Below are positions 14,904-23,555 of a stretch of DNA of 23,642 nt, piece after piece. The stretch comes from an uncultured Chlamydiae bacterium (GTDB taxonomy: Bacteria; Chlamydiota; Chlamydiia; Chlamydiales; SM23-39). The translations under genes were made by a program, and so were the position numbers. The notes beneath the pieces were generated by a model. The model made no database searches, had not been told where the DNA came from, and saw only the letters and a list, made by a program, of their open reading frames with translations. Every line of letters starts with the position of its first letter. Within the stretch, counting starts at the first letter, position 1. The DNA lies in NCBI GenBank assembly GCA_903889795.1, contig CAISYW010000184.1, positions 1 through 23,642 of the forward strand, given 5' to 3'.

Positions 14904-15800
14904 AAATTTTACGTTACGTTCCAGCGCGATCTTGGCTTTTGCGGCATGAACCTGAGCTCTCGCAAGAGAAACCGGATGGACTGAGGTCGATTGAGAAAAG
15001 TAGAGCAGCTGCTCATCTCCCGAAGTCAGCTTTAACTCCTGATCACGCACCCACATCATATAGGTAGAGAGCAGCAGCTCGGCTTGACGATGAAAAGAGA
15101 TCCCCTCCAGCTCGCTCACAAGCGCATCGATTTCTTCGATGGCTTGAATTTTGGGGATTTTATTTTCCATGGCATCAATGAGAATCCGACCCGCTTTTTC
15201 ACTCCAATCATTTTGCATCAAATCCAGCGCATGACCCAAAGACCCCATCGAAAGCCGCGCCAATGATTGCGAACGCTCGGAAGTGATCAAATGCCTCTCT
15301 TGCAAGAAAGCAGAAATCAGATCGTTCGGAATAGGCTGAAACGCCAAATGAATGCATCGCGATAAAATCGTAGGGAGCATTTCAGAGGGTGAGCTCGAAA
15401 TCAATATAATCTGACAATCGAGATTCGGCTCTTCCAACGTTTTTAACAGCATATTCGCTGCAGCAGGCTGCATTCGATGCGCTTCATAAATAATGAAAAC
15501 TTTTTGCTTCGCTTCAAAAGGAGGCTTATGAACTTCCGAGATCATCTCGCGGAGCTGCTCGACCAGATGAGTACCGCTCTTGCTTTCCGGCCGAAGAAAA
15601 TGCAAATCGGGATGAATTTCCCTCTGGATTCGATCAACTGTTGACTCGAGTAAGGTTTGAGAGAGCGCTTTTGCAAATAAGCCCTTACCAATACCATCGG
15701 GGCCGCTAAATAGAATTGTATGGTGGAGATGACCCGATTCCAGAGCGCGCGACAAATAGGTTTTGATGGGCTCGTTACCGAGAAGGTTTGCAAAAGTCAT
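14868..15800 (-). CDS. holB: DNA polymerase III delta' subunit
   Basis: A 310-residue AAA+ clamp-loader subunit. Visible: degenerate P-loop GPDGIGKG at 33-40 (Gly40 where ATPases have Thr/Ser), HPDLHFL at 63-69, sensor-region LLKTLEEP at 118-125 and the SRC motif at 147-149 that supplies the trans-acting arginine. The four-cysteine zinc module usually found between the P-loop and the HPD motif is absent: that stretch (50-62) has no cysteine. The protein follows tmk with no gap (stop TAG 15803-15801, start ATG 15800) and is the last gene of the duf721-gyrB-gyrA-tmk-holB operon, an order also recalled from Chlamydia. Confidence 0.88.
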   Translation of the reverse strand: MTFANLLGNEPIKTYLSRALESGHLHHTILFSGPDGIGKGLFAKALSQTLLESTVDRIQREIHPDLHFLRPESKSGTHLVEQLREMISEVHKPPFEAKQKVFIIYEAHRMQPAAANMLLKTLEEPNLDCQIILISSSPSEMLPTILSRCIHLAFQPIPNDLISAFLQERHLITSERSQSLARLSMGSLGHALDLMQNDWSEKAGRILIDAMENKIPKIQAIEEIDALVSELEGISFHRQAELLLSTYMMWVRDQELKLTSGDEQLLYFSQSTSVHPVSLARAQVHAAKAKIALERNVKFSACLDFLLNQR

Positions 15801-16457
15801 CTATTTCAATAGTGAATATATTCGTTTCATCGCCTCGGCAAAAATAATGGCCGGGGTTTGCGCTGCATCGAGAAGCGTAAAACGGCGAGAATCTTGAGCA
15901 TGAATCGCTAAAAACGCTTCACGGATTTGCTGATGAAAAGCAATACCTTCCGATTCAATACGATCATATCCGCGAGCGCCTGCGATGGCCGGCTGATTAC
16001 GACGGGCGCGAGCGAGTCCGACCTCCGGATCGATATCGAGATATAAGGTCAAATTGGGCTGAACCCCATGACAGATAAAATCGCAAAACTGAGCTACCTT
16101 CTCAGAGCCAAGTCCTCGAGCGACGCCTTGATAAGCAATCGTCGAATCGTTAAAGCGATCGCACAATATGATTTTGCGATTCTCCATTGCGGGCAAAATG
16201 ATCTCTTCAATTTGCTGAGCGCGCGCGGCTAAGAACAGGCATAATTCCGAGTAAGCGCAAAGCGGATGATTGGATGAATGATCCAGCAATAAAGAGCGAA
16301 TATGCTCGCCGAGATGGGTTCCTCCCGGCTCGCGTGTCTTGACAACATAATAACCATCCGAAGCGAGTTGACGCGCCACTTCTTCCATCAAAGTGGACTT
16401 ACCGGCCCCCTCGCCTCCTTCGAATGTGATGAATATACCGCGATGCAAGGGAAGCAT
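15801..16457 (-). CDS. tmk: Thymidylate kinase
   Basis: A 218-residue kinase that phosphorylates dTMP to dTDP. P-loop GGEGAGKST at 14-22, REPGGT at 42-47 and DRF at 100-102 followed by DSTIAYQG are all present; the lid around 150-165 reads RARRNQPAIAGARGYDRIE. Length is usual. The start ATG 16457 shares its first base with the gyrA stop (TAATG), and the stop abuts holB, so translation with both neighbours is probably coupled. Confidence 0.95.
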   Translation of the reverse strand: MLPLHRGIFITFEGGEGAGKSTLMEEVARQLASDGYYVVKTREPGGTHLGEHIRSLLLDHSSNHPLCAYSELCLFLAARAQQIEEIILPAMENRKIILCDRFNDSTIAYQGVARGLGSEKVAQFCDFICHGVQPNLTLYLDIDPEVGLARARRNQPAIAGARGYDRIESEGIAFHQQIREAFLAIHAQDSRRFTLLDAAQTPAIIFAEAMKRIYSLLK

Positions 16458-18910
16458 TATACCTCTTCAACAACAACCGCTTCGATTTTTTGTGCGCCGA
16501 CAACAACGTCTTCATCCCTGATATTGACCAAACGAACACCTTGTGTCGAACGGCCCATCACTCGAACATCGGTCATTGGAATTCGAACCGCTTGTCCGGA
16601 AGAAGACATTAATAGCACGCTATCATCATCTTTAACATTAATGGCAGCGACAACCATTCCGTTGCGCTCAGAAGTGATAATCGAACGCACGCCGACACCG
16701 CCGCGATTTGTCTGACGGAAAGAGTCCACTTGGGAGCGCTTGCCAAAACCATTTTCGCACACCACGAGAATCGATTCATCCGGATGAACCGCTTCGCATC
16801 CGACGACTTTATCTTTCTCATTCTTCAAAGTCACCCCGCGCACACCGCGAGCAACTCGACCGATTGCGCGAACGATCGCCTCATCAAAGCGAACAGCCAT
16901 GCCGTTGCGAGTGAATAGCATGACTTGCAATCCCGGACGCGTCATTCGGGCAGCGATCAGCTCATCTCCATCATCGATATTGAGAGCAAAAACACCCTTC
17001 TTACGTGGATTACTGAAAGCCGACAGCTCTGTCTTTTTAACAACGCCCTTCAAAGTCGCAAGCAAGATACAAGCACCCTCTTCTTCAAAATTGCGAACGC
17101 GCAAAACAGCAGCCACTTTTTCGTTTTCATGCAAATCTTCGAGCAAGTTAACGAGAGGACGACCCTTTGTACGGCGGCCCGTTTCGGGGATCTGCCAAAC
17201 TTTCGTCCAATAGCAACGGCCTAACGTAGTAAATAAGAGCAGATAATCGTGAGTGGAAGCGACATAGATATTCTTAAGAGTATCGGCCTCCTTCTTCATC
17301 TCCATACCGACTACGCCCTGACCGCCGCGGCGCTGTTCGCGGAAAGTATCGATCGGCATACGCTTAATATAATCGTCGCTGGAGATCGTGATCACCACTT
17401 GTTCGTCGGCGATCAAATCTTCCATCAAAAATTCGCCCTCTGCCGCTACGATCTTGGTCTTTCGCTCCGATTTCAAGCCCTTGCGCAGATCCTCTAACTC
17501 CTCACGGATCACATCGCGAACCATGGCCTCGGAGGCCAAAATCGCCTGATAATGGGCAATCTTTTGCAACAGATCTTTATATTCAGCGTCAATCTTCTCT
17601 GCTTCCAAACTAGTCAGCTGATAGAGGCGCAAATCGAGGACGGCATTCGCCTGCTTTTCCGATAAAGTAAAGCGAGCCATCAACTCGGATCGAGCGGCAT
17701 CGCGGCTATGGCTGGCTCGGATGATTTTAACGACCTCGTCTAAATAATCGAGAGCTTTCAAATAGCCCTCTAAAATATGAGCGCGCGCTTCGGCGCGATT
17801 GAGCTCAAAACGTGTCCGACGTCGAATCACTTCGATGCGATGATCGATCCAGGCAGAGATCATCTGCTTCACATTCATCGTCCGCGGCAACCCGTGCTCG
17901 AGAGCAAGCATGTTGCATCCAAATGTCACTTGAAGATCGCTATTCTTGTAGAGTTGGTTGATGGTGACATCGGGAATTTCACCCTTCTTGAGTTCCAGCA
18001 CAAGGCGAAGCCCATCCTTATCCGACTCATCGCGAATATCAGAAACGCCGGTCAATACCTTGTCATTGATCAGCTCGGCCAGTCTCTCGATCAAGCGCGA
18101 TTTATTGACATTGTACGGAACCTCATCGATGACAATCTGCTGGCGGCCTGTTGGCATATCTTCAACGCGCATGAGCGCGCGAAGGATTACCTTGCCGCGT
18201 CCCGTGTGAAACGCTTCCTTAATCCCGCGATAACCGCAAATGATTCCACCTGTAGGAAAATCAGGCCCCGGCATCACTTTCATAATATCATCGACAGTCG
18301 TATTGCGATCATCAAGGAGAAGCAATGTTGCCTGGATCAATTCTCCCAGGTTATGGGGCGGAATGTTGGTCGCCATACCAACGGCAATTCCCGAAGAGCC
18401 GTTACAGAGAAGGTTAGGAAAACGAGCAGGGAAAACAGTTGGTTCAGTCTTTGTTTCATCATAGTTTGGAACATGATCGACCGTATCTTTATCGAGATCT
18501 TCCATGAGAGCCATGGCAGCAGAGGTCAATCGCGCTTCCGTGTAACGCATTGCAGCAGGTGGATCTCCGTCAATCGATCCAAAGTTTCCTTGTCCATTAA
18601 TGAGGGTGTAGCGCATCACCCAATCTTGAGCCATGCGAACCAAGGTGGGATAGATCACCGTTTCACCATGAGGATGATAATCGCCGGACGTATCTCCGGA
18701 GATCTTGGCGCATTTCCGGTGTTTGGCTCCCGGAGTCAGATTGAGTTGGCGCATAGCAAAAAGAATACGCCGCTGCGATGGCTTGAGACCATCGCGCACA
18801 TCAGGAAGCGCCCGGGAAATGATGACCGACATCGAGTAGCGAAGATAGCTCTCTTTCATTTCCTCTTCGACATTGCGCGGGACGATAATCTCATCTTTAG
18901 TATAGGACAT
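16457..18910 (-). CDS. gyrA: DNA gyrase subunit A
   Basis: An 817-residue type IIA topoisomerase subunit. The breakage-reunion domain carries catalytic Tyr123 in AAMRYTEARL; the C-terminal pinwheel of repeated blades runs from about 500. The GyrA box reads QRRGGQG (526-532) where QRRGGKG is usual. The quinolone-resistance region reads SGDTSGDYHPHGETVIYP (71-88): Thr84 and Pro88 occupy the places of E. coli Ser83 and Asp87. ATG 18910, with GAGAG eight bases upstream and 11 bases after gyrB, is preferred over TTG 18925, which would overlap the gyrB stop. Together with GyrB it introduces negative supercoils. Confidence 0.96.
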   Translation of the reverse strand: MSYTKDEIIVPRNVEEEMKESYLRYSMSVIISRALPDVRDGLKPSQRRILFAMRQLNLTPGAKHRKCAKISGDTSGDYHPHGETVIYPTLVRMAQDWVMRYTLINGQGNFGSIDGDPPAAMRYTEARLTSAAMALMEDLDKDTVDHVPNYDETKTEPTVFPARFPNLLCNGSSGIAVGMATNIPPHNLGELIQATLLLLDDRNTTVDDIMKVMPGPDFPTGGIICGYRGIKEAFHTGRGKVILRALMRVEDMPTGRQQIVIDEVPYNVNKSRLIERLAELINDKVLTGVSDIRDESDKDGLRLVLELKKGEIPDVTINQLYKNSDLQVTFGCNMLALEHGLPRTMNVKQMISAWIDHRIEVIRRRTRFELNRAEARAHILEGYLKALDYLDEVVKIIRASHSRDAARSELMARFTLSEKQANAVLDLRLYQLTSLEAEKIDAEYKDLLQKIAHYQAILASEAMVRDVIREELEDLRKGLKSERKTKIVAAEGEFLMEDLIADEQVVITISSDDYIKRMPIDTFREQRRGGQGVVGMEMKKEADTLKNIYVASTHDYLLLFTTLGRCYWTKVWQIPETGRRTKGRPLVNLLEDLHENEKVAAVLRVRNFEEEGACILLATLKGVVKKTELSAFSNPRKKGVFALNIDDGDELIAARMTRPGLQVMLFTRNGMAVRFDEAIVRAIGRVARGVRGVTLKNEKDKVVGCEAVHPDESILVVCENGFGKRSQVDSFRQTNRGGVGVRSIITSERNGMVVAAINVKDDDSVLLMSSSGQAVRIPMTDVRVMGRSTQGVRLVNIRDEDVVVGAQKIEAVVVEEV

Positions 18911-18921
18911 ATAATAGTCTC

Positions 18922-21405
18922 TCAAATATCGAGGTTTTTCACATACAAGGCATGCTGTTCGATGAAGCGGCGGCGCGGCTCAACTTCTTCACCCATGAGC
19001 ATGGTGAACATATGGTCAGCTGCAATTGCATCGGGAAGCGTTACGCGCACGAGAATTCGCGTCGCAGGATTCATCGTCGTATCCCAAAGCTGGTCGGCGT
19101 TCATCTCGCCCAAGCCCTTATAGCGCTGCAGCTCGACTCCCTTGCGTCCATTTAGACGAACCGCATCGATCAGCTCGCGAAGAGTATAAAACGTCACCGT
19201 CTTATTCCCCTCTTCCAAGAGATCGAAAAGAGCTCCGTCCGAGATCATGTATTGATCAAATTTCAGGCCGAAAGAGGCAAGCTTATCCTGGTAGATTACC
19301 AGCCGATGGGGATCATAGATTTCAAGAAATCCGAGGGATTTCGGAACATACGATCGCATTTCATCGGTAACCTCTTCGGGAGGGATAGAAGCGAGCGTAT
19401 CCTCATGAGTCTTTCTCTGAAAATCTTCGTTGTCTTTTTTAAGGGCTACTAGCTCCTCTTCGGTATATACATACTGTGTTTTCTCTCCAATCGCCACCTG
19501 ATAACGAGGGTATAGACCGCTATCTGTGCGCGCTGCAAGAAACTCACGAAACGTTATGCCCTTACGCTCAATCGCGGATACGAAGCCCTCAAAATCAACA
19601 ATAGTCTCCATCAATTTTTCGACACGCTCTTTGTCCAGCGTCTCTTTTTCGCCGGATCGGCGAATCAACACATCGCTAACCCCCAATCGGAGCAAATATT
19701 CATCCATCTCTTTTTCGGAGTGAATATATTGGCTCGTTTTTTTGCGCGTGACGCGAAAGAGAGGCGGTCTGGCAATATACATATAACCGTTCTCAATCAA
19801 TGCCGGCATGTGGCGATAGAAGAAGGTGAGGAGCAGCGTCCGGATGTGCGAGCCGTCGACGTCGGCATCGGTCATGATGATAATCTTATGATAGCGCAGC
19901 TTGGCAGGGTTGAAATTATCTAAACCGATCCCGCAGCCAAAGGCAGACACCATCGCCCCGACCTCTGTATTCTGCAGCACTTTTTGCAAGCGAGCCTTCT
20001 CGACGTTGATGATCTTACCGCGGATCGGCAAAATCGCCTGGAAACGGCGATCGCGCCCCGATTTCGCAGAGCCGCCGGCCGAATCTCCCTCGACAATATA
20101 GATCTCGCAAAGCGCAGGATCGCGCTCTTGGCAATCAGTCAGTTTTCCCGGAAGACGCGCCGAATCGAGAGCGCTTTTGCGCAGTGTCAGCTCGCGCGCT
20201 TTTTTTGCTGCCTCGCGCGCTTGAGCGGCAATGAGCGCTTTTTCAGAAATAATTTTAGCGATTTGTGGGTTTTCATCGAGAAATATCGTCAGCTCTTCGC
20301 CAACGATTTGCTGAACGATCGATGCCACTTCGCTATTGCCCAATTTCTGCTTGGTTTGGCCTTCAAATTGAGGGTTAGGCACTTTGACCGAAATCACGGA
20401 AGTCAAACCTTCTCGCATATCTTCGCCGGTCACCGTAATTTTTTCCGACTTCAACTGCGGATGATTTTTAATGTAGTTATTCAGAACACGCGTCAGCGCA
20501 GTCGAAAAACCGGTCAAATGCGTTCCACCCTGGCGAGTTGAAATATTATTGACGTAGGAATAGATCGATTCCGTATAGGTTTCATTCCATTGCATCGCTA
20601 CTTCGAAATCAACCGGACCGTCAATCCCTTCTTTGGTCGCATGAAAGTAAATCGGCTTGGGAAATAGTGGGTTTTTGCCCTCATTCAGATAGGCTACAAA
20701 CGAGGATACGCCACCATCATAATTGAAGCGAACCACTTCGCGATTCGGATCGCGCTCATCTTGAAAAACAATAGTGATACCGCGATTTAAAAAAGCAAGC
20801 TCACGAAGCCGTTTTAAAAGAACATCATAGTCAAAATTCGTGACAGTGAAAATCGTATCATCGGGCCAAAATGTCTCTTTGGTTCCGCGCAGTTCCGTCT
20901 TACCGACCTGCTTGAGGGATGTAACGGGCTTACCGCGCTCAAAGATCATTTCATAGGCGATTCCATTGCGATAGACATCGGCAACGAACTTCTTAGATAG
21001 AGCATTAACACATGAGATCCCGACGCCATGCAATCCGCCCGACACTTTATAAGATGACTTATCGAACTTGCCGCCTGCGTGAAGAATCGTCATAACGACT
21101 TCAAGAGCAGAGACATCACGTCCCTGTTTAATCGACTCTTTTTCATGCTTTTCAATAGGAATGCCACGGCCATTATCTTCGACAACCACGCTGCCGTCGG
21201 GACGCAAGGTGACCGTGATTAACGAACAGTGGCCGGCCATTGCTTCATCGATTGAATTATCAACCGCTTCATAAACCAGCTGATGCAACCCACCGGAACT
21301 GGTATCGCCGATGTACATTCCGGGACGCTCGCGCACTGCTTGCAGCCCTTCCAAAACGGTGATTGAACTTGCGTTGTATTCCTTATTATCTGCCATCGTC
21401 GTCAT
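18922..21405 (-). CDS. gyrB: DNA gyrase subunit B
   Basis: An 827-residue ATPase subunit. GHKL domain: catalytic Glu46 and Asn50 (YEAVDNSIDEA), DNGRG at 77-81, GGLHGVG at 123-129. Transducer domain to about 410. TOPRIM: EGDSAGGSAKSGRDRRFQA from 439 and the metal-binding DADVDG at 513-518. A ~190-residue insert, as in long-form GyrB of Gram-negatives, precedes the terminal RYKGLGEMNADQLWDTTM block (761-778). ATG 21405 is given; ATG 21396 three codons later is equally possible, since AGGA ends one base before the first and ten before the second. It follows duf721 by 8 bases and heads gyrA. Confidence 0.96.
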   Translation of the reverse strand: MTTMADNKEYNASSITVLEGLQAVRERPGMYIGDTSSGGLHQLVYEAVDNSIDEAMAGHCSLITVTLRPDGSVVVEDNGRGIPIEKHEKESIKQGRDVSALEVVMTILHAGGKFDKSSYKVSGGLHGVGISCVNALSKKFVADVYRNGIAYEMIFERGKPVTSLKQVGKTELRGTKETFWPDDTIFTVTNFDYDVLLKRLRELAFLNRGITIVFQDERDPNREVVRFNYDGGVSSFVAYLNEGKNPLFPKPIYFHATKEGIDGPVDFEVAMQWNETYTESIYSYVNNISTRQGGTHLTGFSTALTRVLNNYIKNHPQLKSEKITVTGEDMREGLTSVISVKVPNPQFEGQTKQKLGNSEVASIVQQIVGEELTIFLDENPQIAKIISEKALIAAQAREAAKKARELTLRKSALDSARLPGKLTDCQERDPALCEIYIVEGDSAGGSAKSGRDRRFQAILPIRGKIINVEKARLQKVLQNTEVGAMVSAFGCGIGLDNFNPAKLRYHKIIIMTDADVDGSHIRTLLLTFFYRHMPALIENGYMYIARPPLFRVTRKKTSQYIHSEKEMDEYLLRLGVSDVLIRRSGEKETLDKERVEKLMETIVDFEGFVSAIERKGITFREFLAARTDSGLYPRYQVAIGEKTQYVYTEEELVALKKDNEDFQRKTHEDTLASIPPEEVTDEMRSYVPKSLGFLEIYDPHRLVIYQDKLASFGLKFDQYMISDGALFDLLEEGNKTVTFYTLRELIDAVRLNGRKGVELQRYKGLGEMNADQLWDTTMNPATRILVRVTLPDAIAADHMFTMLMGEEVEPRRRFIEQHALYVKNLDI

Positions 21406-21413
21406 ATCCTACT

Positions 21414-21740
21414 TCATCCGATGCGAAAAAAAATGTTCCGCACTTGGGTTTTCGGGAAACTTTCTTGCAGTTTACGTAAAAGATGCGGCTTTTCATGCAA
21501 ACTGAGCAAACTATATAGTGTCGAACTTTTCACTTTTACCGTGAGTACTCCATCGACAAAAGAGATCGCCTCGGTCATTTTAGCCAAATTCGGCCCGATA
21601 ATCGATGGCCAGGCACTCAAGATATTTTCACCCGGTTCAATGTGGTTTTTCTGAATTTGTCCAAGCATCTCTGGGAGTAATTCTTTGATCGTTCTCGCTG
21701 GCGTTGCAATGCCGTCATAATTTTTGGGTGTTCGCTTCAT
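21414..21740 (-). CDS. DUF721 / DciA-like protein
   Basis: A 108-residue basic protein. The stretch from LPEMLGQIQKNH through AWPSIIGPNLAKMTEAISFVDGVLTVKVKSSTLYSLLSL matches the DUF721 (DciA) pattern: a W-x-x-I-x-G core, a G-x-L-x-V strand and an alternating end. DciA proteins load or assist the replicative helicase DnaB in bacteria that lack DnaC or DnaI. First gene of the gyrase operon, as in Chlamydia (recalled as the gene upstream of gyrB). ATG 21740 lies only about 14 bases after the -10 box, so the leader is very short and has no ribosome-binding sequence. Confidence 0.85.
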   Translation of the reverse strand: MKRTPKNYDGIATPARTIKELLPEMLGQIQKNHIEPGENILSAWPSIIGPNLAKMTEAISFVDGVLTVKVKSSTLYSLLSLHEKPHLLRKLQESFPKTQVRNIFFRIG

Positions 21741-21754
21741 ATGAACCGATCATG

Positions 21755-21783
21755 ACTATAGATCAGCCCAATCAAAAAATCAA
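21755..21783 (-). promoter_or_regulatory. Promoter for duf721-gyrB-gyrA-tmk-holB operon
   Basis: Read on the minus strand: -35 TTGATT (21783-21778, 4/6), exactly 17 bases, then -10 TATAGT (21760-21755, 5/6). It is the best promoter in the window. Predicted start is only about 7-8 bases before the ATG, giving a nearly leaderless mRNA. Confidence 0.7.
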
Positions 21784-21808
21784 GCGGTGGAAAGCACATT
21801 TTTCCACC
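21774..21808 (-). terminator. Terminator-like hairpin just upstream of gyrase operon promoter
   Basis: On the minus strand GGTGGAAA (21808-21801) pairs perfectly with TTTCCACC (21793-21786) across a 7-base loop, followed by GCTTGA and six T. It could end transcripts coming from mgtE. The T tract overlaps the -35 of the next promoter, so the two elements are interlocked. The T run starts 6 bases after the stem, so efficiency is uncertain. Confidence 0.5.
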
Positions 21809-21914
21809 CCCAAAAAAAAATTCAAAATTTAATATGATTCTCGAATGATTAGAAAAAATGCAGGAATGAATACTGGGGAGTGTACCAAAAAGATTCGTCT
21901 GTCGATTTTTGAGT

Positions 21915-22079
21915 TATACTGCAGTCGGCCTGAACATTTGATTTTTCATCGACATCTTTTGCGCTCCAATATTTCGCTCGATCTCGCTAACTTGCTGCAA
22001 GTTAGCTTCGATCTCCGCAATACATTGGAACGCAAAATCTTGTCGCCAAAAATCAAAGCTTCAGACCGACGGCAGTATA
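21915..22079 (+). repeat. Palindromic dispersed element family A, copy 3
   Basis: A 165-bp near-palindrome with ends TATACTGC...GCAGTATA. The centre GCTAACTTGCTGCAAGTTAGC has perfect 10-base arms about one base, the best tip of the three copies. By eye it matches copy 2 at all but about 7 positions, in the same orientation. It lies 15 bases beyond the mgtE stop, in the tandem gap before the gyrase operon. Confidence 0.93.
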
Positions 22080-22094
22080 CGCTCGATATAGATA

Positions 22095-23555
22095 TTAAAC
22101 TAAAAAGATTGAGCAGATGCCCCAGGCGATCAAAAAATAAATAGTCAAAGAGAGAAAATCATTAAAGGCAGTGACAACCGGACCCGCTGAAATGGCTGGA
22201 TCGAATCCGATTCGGGCAAAAACAAGGGGAGAAAAAACTCCCAGCAAAGTACCTACAATACACCCCCCGAAGAGACCCATTCCGACAATAGCTCCCACCA
22301 CAAACGGATTGGCTGAAGCGAGAACACTGCCCCCAAAAAGTACGATCAAATAGATTAGGATTCCGGAACCAACCCCAAAAATAGCCCCGGTCAGTAAGCC
22401 GCTGCCGAGCTCCTTCATGATCGTTTCTCTGCGGCTTGCAGCCGCCGAAAGAGCGCCGATCGCCATACTGCGTACGAGAACCGTACTGCATTGAAGACCA
22501 ATGTTTCCGGACATCCCCGTAATCAAAGGAACAAAAAATAGAACAAACGTCAAAATGTGATTTTGAAAAGAAGAGATGACGCCCACGTTAATCAGCCCGG
22601 CCAATAACGTTGCAATCAACCATGGCGATCGTGTCCAAAATCGATTCATAATGGAATCGTGGGAAGTAAATTTTTCCTTCGTCCCCCCCATATGGGCAAT
22701 CGTTTCATCAGCCAAATCTTCCATCGCTTCGACAACATCTTCGTGGGTAATGACGCCGATGAGATAGTTATTGTTATCCACAACAGGGAGCGCGGATATT
22801 TTGTAGCGCTCGACAATATCAATCACCTCTTCACGCGTTGCCTCCGCCGGCACTTTATGAAGGATCGGCCGCATGACTTGGCGTAGAGGGATATTGGGAG
22901 GATTGATCATCAGATTTCTGGCGGGAACATATCCTTGCAGCTCTTTTGTATGATTCAGGATAAAAATCCCTTTAAGAAAATCGATTCTCGGGTTATCGCG
23001 AATATAGGCCGCTACCTCGCCAATGGTCATATCCATCGTAAAAGCGAAAAACTCCGAGGTCATCAGACGGCCCGCACTGTTCCGGTGATGCTTTTTCTGC
23101 TCCTTGATCCGAGCCGCTTTTCTCGAGTCGATCTGTTCCATCAAACGGCGAAAACGTCGCTCAGACATATCTTCAGTTGTCCAGACGGCTTCATCCGCGG
23201 GCATTTTTTCAAATAGTTTTTTTAATTCCAGATCATGCAAGCAGCGAAACAAGATAATGCGCGTATCGCTATCGGTATTGACGATGAATCGGATTTTAGC
23301 CTCGCGATTCGGCAAATTCTCATACAACACAGAACGAATATTGGGAGGAAGATAGGAGACCGCGTATGCGAGGTCAATCGGTGAGTGTTCCAGAGCAATC
23401 TTCGCGAGATCGTGAAGACGAACCTCAGACGTTTGTTTATGAAAAGCCATTTCAAGCTTTTCTTTTAATATATCGTCGAGATGGCCGGTTTTCGATTCAC
23501 GATTCCCTTGAGGGTATTTTTGTGCCTGCATTTCTTTATTAGCATGGGCTTCCAT
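22095..23555 (-). CDS. mgtE: Magnesium transporter MgtE
   Basis: A 486-residue magnesium channel. The N-terminal domain (about 25-160) ends in SAGRLMT (160-166), followed by paired CBS domains (about 166-285) that sense cytoplasmic Mg2+, the connecting helix, and five membrane helices from 310. The pore motif SGNIGLQ (349-355) and the FDPAISAGP...TAFNDF segment with Asp466, equivalent to the selectivity aspartate of Thermus MgtE, are present. ATG 23555 with GAGG five bases upstream is preferred over a GTG two codons earlier (23561). The gene stands alone with element copy 3 just past its stop. Confidence 0.94.
   Translation of the reverse strand: MEAHANKEMQAQKYPQGNRESKTGHLDDILKEKLEMAFHKQTSEVRLHDLAKIALEHSPIDLAYAVSYLPPNIRSVLYENLPNREAKIRFIVNTDSDTRIILFRCLHDLELKKLFEKMPADEAVWTTEDMSERRFRRLMEQIDSRKAARIKEQKKHHRNSAGRLMTSEFFAFTMDMTIGEVAAYIRDNPRIDFLKGIFILNHTKELQGYVPARNLMINPPNIPLRQVMRPILHKVPAEATREEVIDIVERYKISALPVVDNNNYLIGVITHEDVVEAMEDLADETIAHMGGTKEKFTSHDSIMNRFWTRSPWLIATLLAGLINVGVISSFQNHILTFVLFFVPLITGMSGNIGLQCSTVLVRSMAIGALSAAASRRETIMKELGSGLLTGAIFGVGSGILIYLIVLFGGSVLASANPFVVGAIVGMGLFGGCIVGTLLGVFSPLVFARIGFDPAISAGPVVTAFNDFLSLTIYFLIAWGICSIFLV

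Noticed and set aside
18622..18700. Acquired quinolone-resistance mutation in gyrA
   Set aside because: The whole segment has a lineage-type sequence (HPHGETVIYP) rather than a point change in an E. coli-like background, so it is better read as natural variation.
17777..19123. 448-codon open frame on the plus strand opposite gyrA and gyrB
   Set aside because: It is antisense to two strongly conserved genes, has no recognisable family, ribosome site or domain, and follows from codon bias of the gyrase genes.
6909..22079. CRISPR array or tRNA-like repeats
   Set aside because: The copies are single, far apart and palindromic over 165 bp, with no regular spacers and no cloverleaf or anticodon arm.
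21845..22144. 99-codon plus-strand frame
   Set aside because: It covers element copy 3 and runs antisense into mgtE; the similarity to other copies comes from repeat DNA.
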